In this document: in pieces, positions 11,742 to 25,461 of the stretch
How positions within the stretch are numbered: the first letter of the stretch is position 1
How the letters are laid out: the number at the start of each line of letters is the position of its first letter
Source of the DNA: Calonectria ilicicola
Taxonomy: Eukaryota; Ascomycota; Sordariomycetes; Hypocreales; Nectriaceae
Direction of reading: 5' to 3'
Assembly (NCBI GenBank): GCA_020809705.1
Contig: CP085825.1
Coordinates: 620,001-684,000, forward strand
Length of the DNA stretch: 64,000 nt
The notes under the pieces: model-generated
What the model was told of the DNA's origin: nothing
Databases searched by the model: none
The model's input: only the letters and a program-made list of their open reading frames with translations
Translations under genes and position numbers: made by a program

Positions 11742-14700
11742 GCTTTTTGCGCTGCTGCGGGGGAGGGCGGGGGGAGGAGGGGAGGCAGGGATAGGGGGGG
11801 ACACGCAGCGCAGCCAGTCGCTATCACGAGGGCGAGAGGTGTGAGGTGCGAGCCGAGGTGGTGCGGGAGCAATTGGCGAAGCAGGGCGCGCGGATGGAGG
11901 AAGAGGAGAGGAGGAGGAAAAAAAAACCAGAAAATGGCCCGTCCGCGTCGAATCGAATTGGACAACAAAGCGAGCCTAATGCGGTTCGGGCCGGAGATTG
12001 ATATGGTTTGTTGTCGAAAGGGGGGCTTTTTCGGTTGGTCGCAAAGTCGTGGACGAAATCTGGAGGTTGAGGCTGACTGGAGCTGAAACCCGGACCCATG
12101 CTCTGGCGTGCTCCAGTGCCGTTGGAAGCTACGGGGCCTGAGTTGACAGGGTCCTACAGGGGGCCAGTGCCCTGCTCAGTGCCCTGCTCAGGCCCTGCGG
12201 GGTTGCCAGATTGCAGGGGATCACAGGGGACCTCGTGGGAGCCCTGCCGCCGCTAGGTGACCGGGGGTCCCTGAATTCCCAGAGCTGTCATGACAAGTCG
12301 GTGGTGCGAGGGAGGAGGTTGATGCCATCAACTTGAACGACGACTCGCTATGGAGGGGTGTATTGGGCAGTAAAAAGACCCAAATAATCAACTGGCCTTT
12401 GTTATTTTGCATTGATGTGTCGTCACGCGCAAAGGGTTTGATCCCCGCGCTGCCGTCTCATGCATTGTTTTACCTCGTTGTCCACGATGCTTCTTCCATA
12501 TATTGCTGCAAGCTGTCGGCCAATTGATCCACCGAAGCTGTCATCCATGATCCATGAAGCACATCATGCACTCGCTGGCTGCGCATATCGAGAACCGGAA
12601 GCAAGGACGACAAACGTCCACTGCAGCGCGTCAAGCAATTGCGTGCCACGAATATGCCAGTGCAGACGGTGGTGGTGGTGGTAGTGGTGATGCTTCTGGT
12701 GGTGGCGGGATGCTGCACCTGGATAACACGCCCCCGTCACATCACCGGCCTCGGCCACGTCCCCGCCGCCACCCGGAGCTATGAGGAAGCATATGGCGAC
12801 AGAACCCAAGGTCGGAAGCGAGCAAGAGGCATTATCTGCACCATCGGAACTGCCACGATGACAATTCCAATTGCAACCCTGGCGTGTCGTGTATCAACCG
12901 GGACTTTGTCGTGACCGAGCCGATTGAAGCCCAGCCACGAGAGGAGGGGCCGTCATCACTTTACACGTGCACGTCTGACACCTACAGCTGAGTGTCGTCT
13001 GGGGTGGCTTGTCCTGTAAACTCTGGGGGCGGGGGCGGTTCATCGCGGCTGGACTGGACGCAGACTTGCACAGGTGAGTGAGCCGCTCTTGGCTACTGAG
13101 CGAACGCAGTGGATCTCAGCGCAGTGTTCCCATGGGCTGGTTTGTTGGATTGGGAAAACATGTGTGTGTTTTTTTTTCCCCCGAACACTCAATCTTTATT
13201 AGCTGGAGAGCGTAGACTGGCGAGTGCTCGGTTTATAAATAACGTCTAGTTTACGGAATTGTGACGTGTTGATCCTCCTAGTTGCAGGTTGAGACTAGCA
13301 TATGCACACCGAGAGACACCAAGACAATAGTTTATCCAGCCAGGAACCAGGCTGTGAATGGCGGCAAGCAGGACATTAGTAATCCTACGTAGGGCTAATG
13401 CTGGCTTTGAGACATGTCTGGGGGCCTCACTATCCGTGTGAGAAAAGCCATGGCTTGGAGAGCTGCGTGGGAAAGCAAGCCATGGCGGGATATGCCGCAT
13501 CGACAAGACTCCCACATCAGCGCCTGATTGGAGCTGGCAGCTTTTAGCTCTCGAGGTGCATCTGCACATCTCTGGGAGGAGAGCGAGCTTGCTGCCGAGG
13601 AGGGAGGCCCGTGACATATTCCTCAGCTGATATTGAGTCGGCGCTTGCATTGAACGCCGTGGCTGACGTTCACCTGCCTAAGCCGCGTTCATATGAGCTT
13701 GATCTTACTGCTTATGAGAAGCAAGTAGACCTCACAGACAGGTAGTCACTAGGTCCTTCCTTGTACCAGTCTCACACAATCTCCCCCCCTTGACGGCGGA
13801 ACTTGTATGAATATATGTAGATGTATCTACTTGGAAGCAAAGCTAGCATGGCCATGTTAGCTCACACATCTGTTAGCCCTAATTACTCTTTTCCCACTCT
13901 ATATCCTTAAAATTTTCCACGTGAGGGACGAAACCGCTCCCGTCGGTGTCAAGCCGGCAGCGTGCGCCGTGCCGTGCACATGTCTCGACTGTTGCCGTTA
14001 ATGGGGAAGGACAGTGCCGAATTTTTTTTTTTTCACGGGCTAAGGGCATCGGGGATCTATAAACAGCTCCGGAATGTAGCGTTGGGTTTGATTGACCAGC
14101 CGGGCTGACCTGCAGGTGGCACGAGGCATAAAGAGAGACAAGACATATATGCATGGGAAAGCCAACAAGTACCTTGCCTGGGCGCCATGATGGACGTATG
14201 TACGCTTCTATTTCAGCCACACAAAGAAACAAGCAAGTTGAAACAGGGAGAATATTACCTAGGAATAAGAGTATTATAGTCTAATCCGTATTCACTATTT
14301 TACGCTTGCTTTTTTAACCCCTTAGCCTTGCTTGCTAATTGCTTTCTAGACTGCCACACGTTTTGCCGCTGCGTCTGGATGGCTTGCTTGCTTGCCTCTA
14401 GGACTTTGTAAGGTGTGGTAGCTGAGACAAGCTGACGCCTGGTAAGGCGCAGATCCGATGGGCGGCCAAGGATGGCCTCGTAAGGACATCTACATCAGGT
14501 ATCGATTTTTTTTTTTTCAGGTGGCCAGTTCTTTTTTATGACTAACTCGTAGCACATGGCGTCGTGGTACGAGCTGAATTGCAGCCGCAACGAGGTGCAC
14601 CAGTGGCAGACTAGGAATGCTGAATACGCTGTCACCAAGGGGTGCATTAAGCTTGCGCCCATTGGGGGCGACTAGAGCTGCATGAACCAGCCCTCGTATC

Positions 14701-17700
14701 TAAATCCATCTGATGGCGGCACATCTTTAAATCGGTTGGTCCGTTGTAAAAAACAAGGCTTGCCTGATTCGCGACGGCGGACAGAGAATGTCTAGCCGGC
14801 GGCAAGAGTTAATTTTTTGTGTGTGTATTGCAGGTTTGCTGGAGGGCGAGCAAACTGAGAAAAGTGTGTCACTCAATTATGTGTCACTCACTGCATGACC
14901 TGAAGGTTTTGTGAGACAGTGCTACTGGCTATGTGAGTACTGGATACCTCGAGGTTTGCACGGGAAGGGGTAAGAAGGGTGTAACACGGCATACAAACGG
15001 GGTTTGCTACAAGTCGATCTATTTGCCGCTTCTCAGTCAGCGGCCATCAAGCAAGCGTTGTTGCTGTGTGCTTGTGCTGACGGGTTGTTGCCGGCACTCA
15101 GCGGGCGATTTACACCTGGGGAATCAACGGCTTTCCCGCAACCAGTCAAGAATAGGCTAAAGCGCCGCCAATCGCCAAGAAAAACTGATGGACGTGTGAG
15201 TTGATTTGATAGGCGGTTGGCTCCATCCGGTACGAACCAACACGGGCGAGCCCAGGGCCGGGGATTAACTATTTCAGATCACGTCGCAATGTGCCAGGTA
15301 TATTATTAGATCACGCACGCAGTACATGAAATACGATACGGAGGTGCGCGCCGCCGTATGCGGGTCGTGGCAGGTTGGGCGAGGAGGACAGTAGGGCATC
15401 TTAGGGCGTCTAAGGAAAAAGGAATAGGAGAGGGAAGCTCGGACGCGTCTGTATGGTATCAATTAGTCCGGGGATCCAAGCTTTGGACAGGCGCTGGTCC
15501 TCGGTCCGGTCAGGGTGATCGACAGGAAATACGGCCGTTGCTGACATTGGCGCAAGCCTGGATAGACTAACAGAAAAGATACGTGCATGCAAAGACGGTG
15601 GTTTGCCACGGATTCTGATTGCTGGGCTTTTTTACCATCAGGGTGGTCATCGGTGCTGGGTGGGTTTTTTGCCAAATAGCATCAAGACATGCGACGCCTT
15701 TTGATGAGACGGATGCCGAACGTTGGCTGACAGGCCTGGAATGAAATATCGGTTCCGGGGGCGGCAATTGGAGGCCGACTAACTGACATGCAATGCTACC
15801 TCGCCTGGCGTCCTGACGTTATATTTGTGATCTGTCTTGTTCTGGGGCCAGGGCAGCCGCTGTGCAGACATGGGAGATGACGCTCCCGCCGACGCCTTGC
15901 ATCTCGCATCTGCGTCTCCGAGGGGGCAGGGCTTGGGTAGTCATGTTCTTTGTATCATGGATATTTCGGCCGCCGTTGTCCCAGACCTCTTTAATAGCTG
16001 GTAATTTGCCCGCTACCTGCCGCAGGCTTCAATTAAAGGGAAGGGAAATTCGACAGTAGCCAAGATTCTGGAACAAGGGAGAGCGACGAATAGACAAGGG
16101 GGTGGTGGAACAAGGGGGGCGGGTAGACTGGGCAAGGAGGAGGGGCGAGACATGGAAGCAGATGAGACATGACCCGGGCGAGAAACTGTTCAGAAAGAAC
16201 TGACTGAGGAAGGATGGAGACGAACCCTGGCCCAACCCTTCTGGCGGTGTCGCCTATTGCTTGTTCATCTTCCCTTGACCCTTCGCCCTCGCCTTTCCGC
16301 CGTTCCCCCGTCCCACGCGGTCGCTCCCCGGCGCGCTGGGAAATGGGAGGGGTCCAAATCTAGGTTGGGCATGCGGATTGGGAAAAGGGTGGGAACTGCA
16401 GGACGGCACTAGATTCTGGAGTATAGTAGATTGGCTCGCTCCCGCGGAAGGACAATTTCGCATACAGGCGGTTTGACTGGGCGGGATATTTTGTTCATTG
16501 AATTTTCTGCTCAATGGGGAACGGAGGCCACGGTGGGAATAGGAGGATGAACCACGAGGACGAACAAGGCCAAGCCATGGCCAGACCACCACCTGGCGCA
16601 GGCCCCAGGGGGTGCATGCTTGGTACGGCGAGGAGGAGAAGGAAGCATTTCAATATTATTATTTTGCCTGGCGCTCGTGGGGAAAAGCAAATCACCCTCC
16701 ACCGGCGCCCACCCCCTCCTCGACGCCCCAATAGAGTGCGCCTCGCCGTCCCCCAGATGCAGCTTTCTTTCAGCCCTAGCTCCAAGCCTCCGTCGAGATG
16801 AGGAGAGCTGGAGCAGGCGACGGCCTTCTTTTCGATTGACGACGCCCTATGACGGGAGCCAGACGGGCTGGTGGCTCATGGTGGCCATGTGCTAGGGAGG
16901 GCGAGATGGAGGCGCTAGACACGGGCCATAAGCGGGCTCGATCCCTCCGAGCTCCTGCTTGCTGTGCTGTTTGTTGTGTGTTATACGAGCACCCAACACA
17001 TCGCAAGCGGATGCCCAAAGAAGTCATGCTGGAGAAGGTCGCCATTAGACGGTGCTGCAGAGCCATGGGCGATGCGGCGCCTTTCGGCGGTCGCGTTACG
17101 TACGGTGCCTCGCTAAGCACGCACAGTTCATCCAGGAACCAGGCCCCGGAATTACTGCTTCTCTAGCCTCTCTGCAGCTGGTGCACATTCTACATTAGCA
17201 GCAAGGGCATCTGCAGTCGGATGCTGTTCCCCAAAGCCAAAGAGGGAAATGGTGTGTTGCGATTGGAGACGGGCCGGCAGCAGATGTGCAATTGGGTTGG
17301 CCCAGTTAATTTTGCGTACTGTATAGCTCTTTGCTGACCTGTGCCAGGTGAGCGATGAGTCTTTCGGCGTGAGTGGGGTTGCCCTTTTTATTCCCCGTTG
17401 GTCTGTTCGGGGTGGATTATCCACGGGTTGGTGGTGTCGTCTCTGCCACCCGGAGAATTTGGCTGGGTCCATGTCCCTACGTATCTGTATGTCTGTGTGT
17501 ATGTATGTACGCGCACCAGCGGAGTGTTTGTCAGTCGGACGGACGGTCGGCTTAGTGGTGGACAAGTCACCGACCTAGTTGAGTTCGACGGCGGTGGTGC
17601 GGTGGCCCTCGGGTCGGAAACCCACAGAGAGAGGAGCGAGAGAGACCAGCCCATCGTCCAGAATCCATAATCCAGAGCCCAGAGGAGAAGGGGGCTTCTG

Positions 17701-20041
17701 CTGCTGCTGCGGGACATGGCTTTGCGGCAGCAAGCCTGCACGAGGCATGGAGATGGATGGAGACGCGAGCGCGCATGTCAAGGCATGGCACAACATGGGT
17801 GGGGAGAATTGAATTGGCATTCCTGCACTCTCAGGGTGCTTTGCCCGAAGACAACCAACATTTCTGCTTCTCCTTGAGACTTGCGGCTAGTAGGCAACAT
17901 GGGTCCATCTCTCGTCTCGTAATTGAACTGTAAATGCAAAGACCCGTCACGTTACTTACACTTTCAGCCAGCAAGCCCTCTAGCAAAGTAAGAATGACGT
18001 ACGGTGCTCTGGAAGCAGAAGGGCCTTCTTTGAGTCTTTGATTTTCGAGCTGGTTCGCGCAGTCTCCTTGGTCTTCGGCCGCCACCAGCGCAGCATCTCA
18101 CACGTGCCTTGGAGCATCGTATTTGTATGAATAAACCCGCCGGGCATCCGGGTCATCTCAGCTGACTAATTACATGCCAACCGAACATGTTGTCCCCGAC
18201 TGAGATGGTGAGAGAGGGATGCATGTCATGGACGGTTTGGCCTCATTCGATGTGATGGAGCGCTGTGGCTCACAACCTGTGGCTAGCTGTGGCTCACGGG
18301 GGCCCATGTTCGTTCATCTTGCAAGAGCCGGCGAGGGAGGGAGGGGAGGGGCGGGCACACGCCCGTACCCATGCCCCCCATGTCTCTGTGAGTCTGAGGT
18401 GAAGTGAGCACTGGGCACACGCCCTCTCGAACGTGAGTGACAGAGCGAGAGCCACCGTCACAGTGGAGGTCATGCTGAAAGCCCTCTAAAAGGAAGCACT
18501 GCGGAAGCCCTGCTAGGACCATCTTGGCGGGGTGGGGCCTCCCCCACGGCTCGCGCGCCCATTCGCAGACTTGTCCCGTGGCAGGTCGGGAGGGGGTACA
18601 GACTCTTGAAGCATGCTTGGGTGCTTGCTGCACTAGTGGAGCGCCCCTGCACTGTGCCGCACTGTACCCGGGCTTCGGCGGGCGGGTCCTTTCTTTTTGC
18701 TCCAGGTGTTGGGGGGAGAGAGATGTGCGCCGCCCTGTGGTCGCAGGAACAATAGCAGCTGGCCTTAGTGGGCAAGCCAGCCCTCAGCCTCCGCCTTCTC
18801 CCTCCCAGATCCCCGTAGGAAGCAGTTGGTGCACCGGAAGGAGAGGAGGTGCCCTAAAGGAGGGGCCCTCCTCAAAAATTTGTCCTTTGGTGGCAGCAGC
18901 AAGTGGGCGAAGTAATTGTGGGTGGTCATGTCTGTGAGTGAGGACCCCGAGCGAGCAGAGGAAGCCGGCCAGCCAGCTAGCCAGCATTCAATGTCTCGTC
19001 TCGAGGAGCAGTGGCAATGAATGTGGTGATGAAAGTAGGTAGATACCGTCACCGCAGTTAGGCTTGGATGCGCTGTACTGCGCTGCGCTACGCTGCTGTA
19101 GGTACCGTTTACCGGTGCGGCTAGGTGGGTGGGTGGCAGCCCGTCAGAGAGGAACCGGGGGCCCTCAGCACCCGAACCCAGTACACCAGTAGCAACGCCG
19201 TACAGTGCGATTCCCCACCTCTGCGCACTCCGACACCTCTCTCTCACACAACTCACCTGCATCCACATCCGCTACATCCCAGATCCAGAACGACTTAGGT
19301 TGTCCCCCAGAGAACGGCACTTGAACGTTCACTCTCCCTCCCAGGTCGCCTCTCCTCTCACCACTCTCACTCCTCTTCATCTATCCAATTTTCATTTTCT
19401 CTCTCAAGCCTCCAAGCGGCCCAAATTCTTTGCCTACAGCCTCAATCTTGGCCCTATCCCCCACGCGCGTCGACGACCCGGCGTCCCTCGCACCGAACGA
19501 CCCCTTTTGGCAGGCCCCCCCACAGCGCCGCCGTCCGTCACATCCCCATTCTCCTCCATCCATCATTATCCCGCGCCTCAACTCGGACTCGTTCGAAACG
19601 GCTCTGCGTCGGCTTCATTCTTCTGCTTCGCTCTCTCGTCGAAGGCGCTGTTCCTGCTCCCGTGCCGTCTGACTTCCAGGCCCTCGGTTTCGTTCTCTTA
19701 CCTCGTCGACGACCCTCCGTCTTTCTCGCCAGCCGTCCCGACCTAGCCTCGAACAGCGCCTCGCCGGAGGCCATTCGTCCTTTTCCCCCCTTCTTCTTCG
19801 CCCTCCTTTCCCTTGGTCTTTCTCAACTCGGCATTGGTTTGATTTTGCATGCGGAGGCGACACAATTTCCTGCACCTTTCGCCTTCTCCCGACGTCACTG
19901 CTCCCCTCCTGGCCAATTCTCCCGCACATTGCATTTCATCAGACAAACATCCCCTGAAGCTTGAATCCAAGACACACCATCACGCCCACCTGCTGCTCCC
20001 CGCACCCACCAGCAGTCCCGGGGCTCGCTCGCTTGCTCCTT
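11742..20041. other. 8.3 kb without a supported gene
   Basis: Frames here are short, overlapping, and without domain, signal peptide or splice-linked continuation. The sequence has normal GC content with runs of simple sequence: a GGT-rich tract at about 12665-12712, T-runs near 14031 and 14508, G/A-rich tracts near 16620-16740, and short direct repeats near 12166-12190 and 18265-18440. Sequence from about 19350 to 20041 is CT-rich and most likely the promoter and leader of the Cid1-type gene. I see no tRNA, transposase or long terminal repeat. A long non-coding RNA or an unrecognised spliced gene cannot be excluded. Confidence 0.5.
12661..12712. repeat. GGT-rich microsatellite
   Basis: An imperfect run of GGT trinucleotides interrupted by AGT, GAT and TCT units. 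It lies in non-coding DNA. Confidence 0.7.
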
Positions 20042-23000
20042 ATGGACACTCAGACCACTGCGGCCGAAACCCAGCATTCTTACCCTCCCAGTCCTTGGAC
20101 CACGACATCTACGACAAGCACGACGACCACGACTACTACGACGACGACGAACTCCTCCACCCCGAGCAGCCACAGCGCTCCCGACGGCACTCACCTCGGC
20201 GACGCGGCCTCAGCTCAGTTCCACACTCACCTCGACTTTCTCCCCTTTCTCCTCCCCCAACAGTCCAACATTTACCACGCCCAGCTCCTACACTATAACA
20301 AGCTCATCTCGCCTGCTAGAGGCGGCGGGTTGCAGACACCGCCGCTTCCTCCTGTAGTCTCCTCTCCCCACATACAGGCCACGCCTCGGTCGCGATCCTG
20401 TAGCAAGGCCTCGATCAAGGACGGCTCAGCCGGCAAGGGAAACACAGGAGGAGGCCATGGGAACCGGTCACACCAGAACTCGGAAAAGAGTCGCCCGGTC
20501 ATAGCCAAGGAGGCCTCGTCCAAGATGCCTCCGAAACAGACGGCGGACCACCCCAAAAACCAGCGTCGAAATGGACCTGCCCAAGCGCAGTCTCACTCTA
20601 GCTCGGTTCCTTCCACTCCTCACCAACATGCCCGCCAGTTCTCGTTTGAGGATCGCGAGCCCTCACCGACAACTACCACAAACCATTCCCCCCGCTCCGC
20701 ATACTCCGAAACGAATAGTGCTCTGCCATCACTACGGCCATTGCCTCCCCGATTAGGAGGATGCAAATACGAGACTGCTCAAATAAATTCGAGGAGAAGA
20801 ATACCGTACTCGGTCGGCAACGATCGCCTAGAGAAGCTGGATTTGCGGACGGTAAAACACAAGCTAGAAGAGGAGGAAGAGCGGAAGCTAGCTGCCGATA
20901 TGAAGAAGGTCTTTGATACGCTCATCCCCACTGCTGCTGTCGAGGAGAACCGCAAAAAGTTGGTGTCGAAGCTGGAGAAGATCTTCAATGATGAGTGGCC
21001 GGGACACGATATCAAGGTGCATCTGTTTGGCTCCTCGGGGAACCTGCTATGCTCGGATGACTCGGATGGTTCGTCATTTATGCGCCGTGTGCCAACCTCA
21101 GTGATTTGGTCATCTCTAACATGTTTTTAGTCGATATTTGCATTACAACTCCATGGCGCGAACTGGAAGGCGTTTGCATGATTGCTGACTTACTCGCGCG
21201 ACGTGCGTGACAGCCCCTTGACCGTTTTGCGACGACTAATTTGCTAACCGAATATAGGGGGTATGGAAAAAGTTGTATGCATTTCCGCAGCCAAGGTACC
21301 GATTGTCAAGATCTGGGATCCTCAATTGGGCCTTGCCTGTGACATGAACGTGAACAACACTCTCGCGCTCGAAAACACTCGCATGGTTAGGACATATGTT
21401 GAAATCGATCCTCGAGTTCGACAATTGGCAATGATTATCAAGTACTGGACCCGGAGAAGAATAGTGAACGATGCTGGTGAGTTACAACCACGGACATTCT
21501 TGCTCGCGCATCTAACAACGGAACAGCATTTGGCGGCACGCTAAGTTCATATACTTGGATTTGCCTAATTATTGCCTTTTTGCAGCTTCGGAACCCCCAG
21601 ATCCTCCCCTCCCTCCACCAGTCACCACACAAACTAAATAGACCGGATGGTACACCGAGTGATTTTGCGGACGATTTGAAGAAGCTTGATGGATTTGGTA
21701 GCAAAAACAAGTCTTCAGAGGCTGAACTTCTTTTCCAGTTTTTCCGATTCTACGCGCACGAGTTCGACTATGACAAGAACGTTCTCTCCGTACGACAAGG
21801 GAAACTAGTGACGAAGCACGAGAAGAAGTGGAACTACAATGTCAACAACCAGCTTTGTGTTGAGGAGCCCTTCAATGTCTCTCGAAATCTTGGCAACACC
21901 GCCGACGAATATTCCTTCCGAGGACTACATATGGAGCTTCGACGGGCGTTCGATTTAATATCGGTAGCAAAGTTTGAGGAAGCATGCGAGCAATACGTTT
22001 TTCCCAAGGAAGAGGAGCGGATATTTACTCGACCAGCAGCCCAACCGAGGCCTGTCCTGTTGCGCAGCTCATCACAGACTCACTCCGGTCGTGGCGGTCG
22101 AGGGAACCACCGAGGTGGTCGCCACAATAATTATCGCGGTAACAACAACAACAATAACCGACGAGCCTCGTCAAGCGTTCCGACTTACGATGCAAACAAT
22201 CTATTTATGCAACCGGTCAACATGGCGCAGGACATGGCATGGTACCAAAACCCACAATTTCAGTTCCAGCAGTACACACAGCAGGACCTCATGACCCAGA
22301 TGGCCTACCATCAAGAAAATATGCGACAACTGCATCTCTATGCCCAGTCGCCGGCCTTCATGCAACATCAAGCCATGGGCCAGCAACAACAACGGGGAAT
22401 GTCGGCAAGTGCCGCCTCCGGGCAGCAGTCCTCGGACCGTTCTAGAACCAACTCGTTCGATAACCCGCCGCTCAGCGCTCCCCTCCGACCCGATTTATAT
22501 GCTCTCTACGGTATGGCGCTCAATCCATCTTTCTTCCCGCAAACTGGTGCTGGTTATGGTACGTACCCATCCTCGCCTGCTGCAACCACGTCGAATGGCA
22601 CAACTCAAGATTTCCGGCGTCCTTTGCAGCGCTCCGTTGTGACCAATGAGACTGGCATCTCTGCGTCAAGTAGTTCGTTGAGGTCGCACTCGCAACCAGC
22701 ATCACGATCTCCATCCACGAGCCAGCCCTCGGGCGGTTACTTTGGGAGCCAGTCGATGAATGGCGTCGCAAGTGCTACGTCAAGAAACGGTGTGCACATT
22801 ATCCCAAGTTTTATGCATGACGATGCCGACTTTGATGAGACTCCCAAAGCGCATACTGACTCGCCACATTCAGATGAAGGCAAGTATAATGCGTTCTATC
22901 TAGCGGAGAACTCGAGCCCCGGCAAGCAATCTCAGCAACCGCAGCAGGCCTCGTCAAACGGCATCGCATTCGGCGACCTCTCGAATCAGACATCGAGTCC

Positions 23001-24093
23001 AGGACGACGACGGCTATCAACCGATCAGCTGCCGCAGACTATTCTCGATCGCAGGATGCGAAGGACGTCACGGTCCCCTTCGCCTTTGGGACATGCTCGT
23101 GCATTTTCGACAAATACTACGGCAACATCGAATGCTTCGCTACCGGCTGGGAACCAAAATCGCAATTTAGGTCGCCCACTTGTAGTGAATGGTTCAGGAC
23201 TGAAGACCAGCATAACCAATACAAGCCCTCGACAGGCTTCTAGCGCGGAAAGCAATACTTCAGATGAGTCTGCGGCATCGAACCATGATAACGCCTCGCT
23301 TTCGGTCAACACAGGCAATGCTTCCAATCACACACCAGACGGGCCATTAAATAATTCGGTGGGATCCTTGAACACTCAGGACATATCACCAACATCGATT
23401 TCTTCTGATCGAGCACCGATGGTTGTCAATGGGTCAAGCGCGCCCGCCTCTGCTACTGTGGCAGCTGCACCTCCAAACACTGAGGACCCCTCATTCAGAG
23501 AGCGCATTGCGATGATGAATTCGATGAGCTCGTACTACATGAACACGCCTCACATCATGCAGAATGTTCCTGCTGGCAGAACTGCACGTCTCTCGCCTCA
23601 CACTAAGCAGCGTTTGATGTCCCGGCAGCCACAGCAGAACGGGGTTATTGCCCCTCTTGACCTGGCAGTTCCAGAGCGTCGTATTGACACAATTGAGCCG
23701 GAATTCTCACACCTCTCGCCAGTGGATGAGCACCGAACCCCCTCCCCCACAGTCATACGAAAAGCAGAGTACCCTTTCAAGCAAGAGAAGGCTGCTCATG
23801 CCAATGCCAAGACATCCAAATCGGATACTGCGAAACCCGCTGCGAAATCAGAAGATCGGGTTCATGAGCCTACAGAGGGACAAAAGCCCCAAAAGTCCCA
23901 GAAGCAAGCCAATCAAGCACAGCGCGCCAATGGGGTACGGGAAAATGGCCACGTTCGTGGCGCGAAAAGCGAGAATGATGGAGGGTGGCAAAAGGCGTCA
24001 GGCAAAGGTAAAAAGAAGGGTGCCGCTAATGGAACCGCGACTGGAACTGGCGAACAGCTCCCCAAACACGAGTCAGAACGAAAGGGTGGTTGA
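20042..24093 (+). CDS. Cid1-family poly(A)/poly(U) polymerase-like nucleotidyltransferase, 1294 aa
   Basis: Four exons: 20042-21068, 21131-21202, 21258-21476 and 21527-24093. Phases close, and all introns are GT-AG (donor of intron 1 is the less usual GTTCGT). Residues 1-250 are low-complexity with a poly-Thr tract. The catalytic palm starts near residue 325 with FGSSGNLLCSDDSDVDICI, the GS...DxD signature of DNA polymerase beta-like nucleotidyltransferases, with metal-binding Asp342 and Asp344. The third Asp is at 395 in ACDMNV. The PAP-associated domain follows (KYWTRRRI, AFGGTLSSYTW, LLFQFFRFYAHEFDY). From about residue 620 to the end the protein is Ser/Asn/Gln-rich and disordered, starting with an RGG-like stretch (GRGGRGNHRGG) and ending in a Lys-rich tail. 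The family adds non-templated A or U residues to RNA 3' ends. The frame remains open 5' of the ATG, but only with a TTG. Confidence 0.88.
20101..20151 (+). repeat. ACG/ACN microsatellite coding for poly-Thr
   Basis: Run of ACG and related codons inside exon 1 of the Cid1-type gene, encoding a near-uninterrupted Thr tract. Likely length-variable. Confidence 0.75.
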
Positions 24094-25461
24094 TTTATGA
24101 AGGAGCGTGGGATCGTGATGCTTGACCAACACGGCTTGGATTCTCCGCCTCCGAATAATGGATGTGACAACACTGTTGGCTTTGATTCGGGGTCAAGGAC
24201 TACTTGATGTGCGGCACGAAATGGTACCTCTTGGATAGAACGGACCATGACCATGGATGACGTGCTTAATGAGCGGACAAGGGGTGGCGATATGACAGTC
24301 TTCCGGGCAGGGCGGCGTGGGAGGGAGACTTGGACATTGTTCTGGATGTGGTCCAGGCCGAATATGAGTGAGTGTAGTATGTGTGTACGATTGGGGCGAA
24401 CGAGCATAGCAACAGGTTATACCATGGCAATGGGTGTGTGTGAGAGCACAGATTGGTAAGGCGGGCCGAGGAGACGAGCATGGATGGCTGACTGATTGGT
24501 TGGTTGGTTGGAGGGACGGCGTTGGCGTCTTCTACACATGGCTGGGGAGGCGTTTTATATATACACAATTGCTATTGCGTTGCGACAACCCATCTGGGAG
24601 GATCAGGGCACCACTTTATATTTCCTACAGGCTACAGAAGGGCATAGGGCAAAGCGGTATAGATGGATGTCACAAAGGCATGGACAGATGTAACGGAACA
24701 CAAAAAATGAGATAAAAAGAAAGCTTTAAAAAAGGGTCGCAGTAGTCTGCTCCATGTGATGTTGACGTGGGGTAGATGAACAATTGGATGTTAGCCTTGT
24801 CAGGGATATAATAACTAGGACATATGTAATAGACATTTTTCGTATTTTCGCATTTTCATTCGCTATCATTTGTGAGCCAATGCCTGTGATAAAGTTGCCC
24901 GTGTCAATGAGGCAGGCAATTTGTGACTTGAATAGTCTTCTAAATGGCGTTGATGCTGTGAACCAACGCTGACTGCAAGGCTTACCTGGAGTCACTGGCT
25001 TGGAGTTATTGACCCAAACGTCTATTCATTTTTGGTGACAAAAATTCGCCGCAACTGAGAGCGATTCGCTTTCAGAAGGTGGATAACGACAACAAATTGA
25101 GGCCAAGCAAGCGCCCTAGTTCTGTCAGCATGAGTCATCCACCAATTGCAGCTTAGAAATAATGCTGGTGGATGGGGCGCCAAATCGGATATTTAACGCA
25201 GCCAGCACGTCTGAGGAGTCGCCTGGATAATCGGAAAACTCGGCGAGGTAGAGTAGCCGAGCTGCATTAGATGATGCTGAATGATGCTGAATCAATGTAA
25301 GAGTGCATACATATGGAAGAGGCGAGCATTATGTAACCGCCTGAAGGCGTTACCCAGCATGTGAAGACGTATTTAGGAGTTTGGATTCCCAGTCACTTGT
25401 CCATTCGCAACCCAGAACGCCTTTCATCACTTCTTTTAATCAATTTCATAATATTACAGCC
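24094..25461. other. Intergenic region
   Basis: No supported gene. It probably holds the 3' UTR of the Cid1-type gene and the promoter of the oxidoreductase gene. A TATATATA tract occurs near 24556. Confidence 0.5.

Noticed and set aside
11802..11804. Earlier start for the peroxiredoxin-like protein
   Set aside because: The codon is GTG; the ATG at 11741 has better context and a natural N terminus.
11265..12086. Plus-strand open frame of 273 codons
   Set aside because: Antisense to the peroxiredoxin-like gene, Arg/Gly-rich, without a domain.
13246..13650. 134-codon minus-strand frame in the gene desert
   Set aside because: Composition is not protein-like, with no homologous motif and no exon partner.
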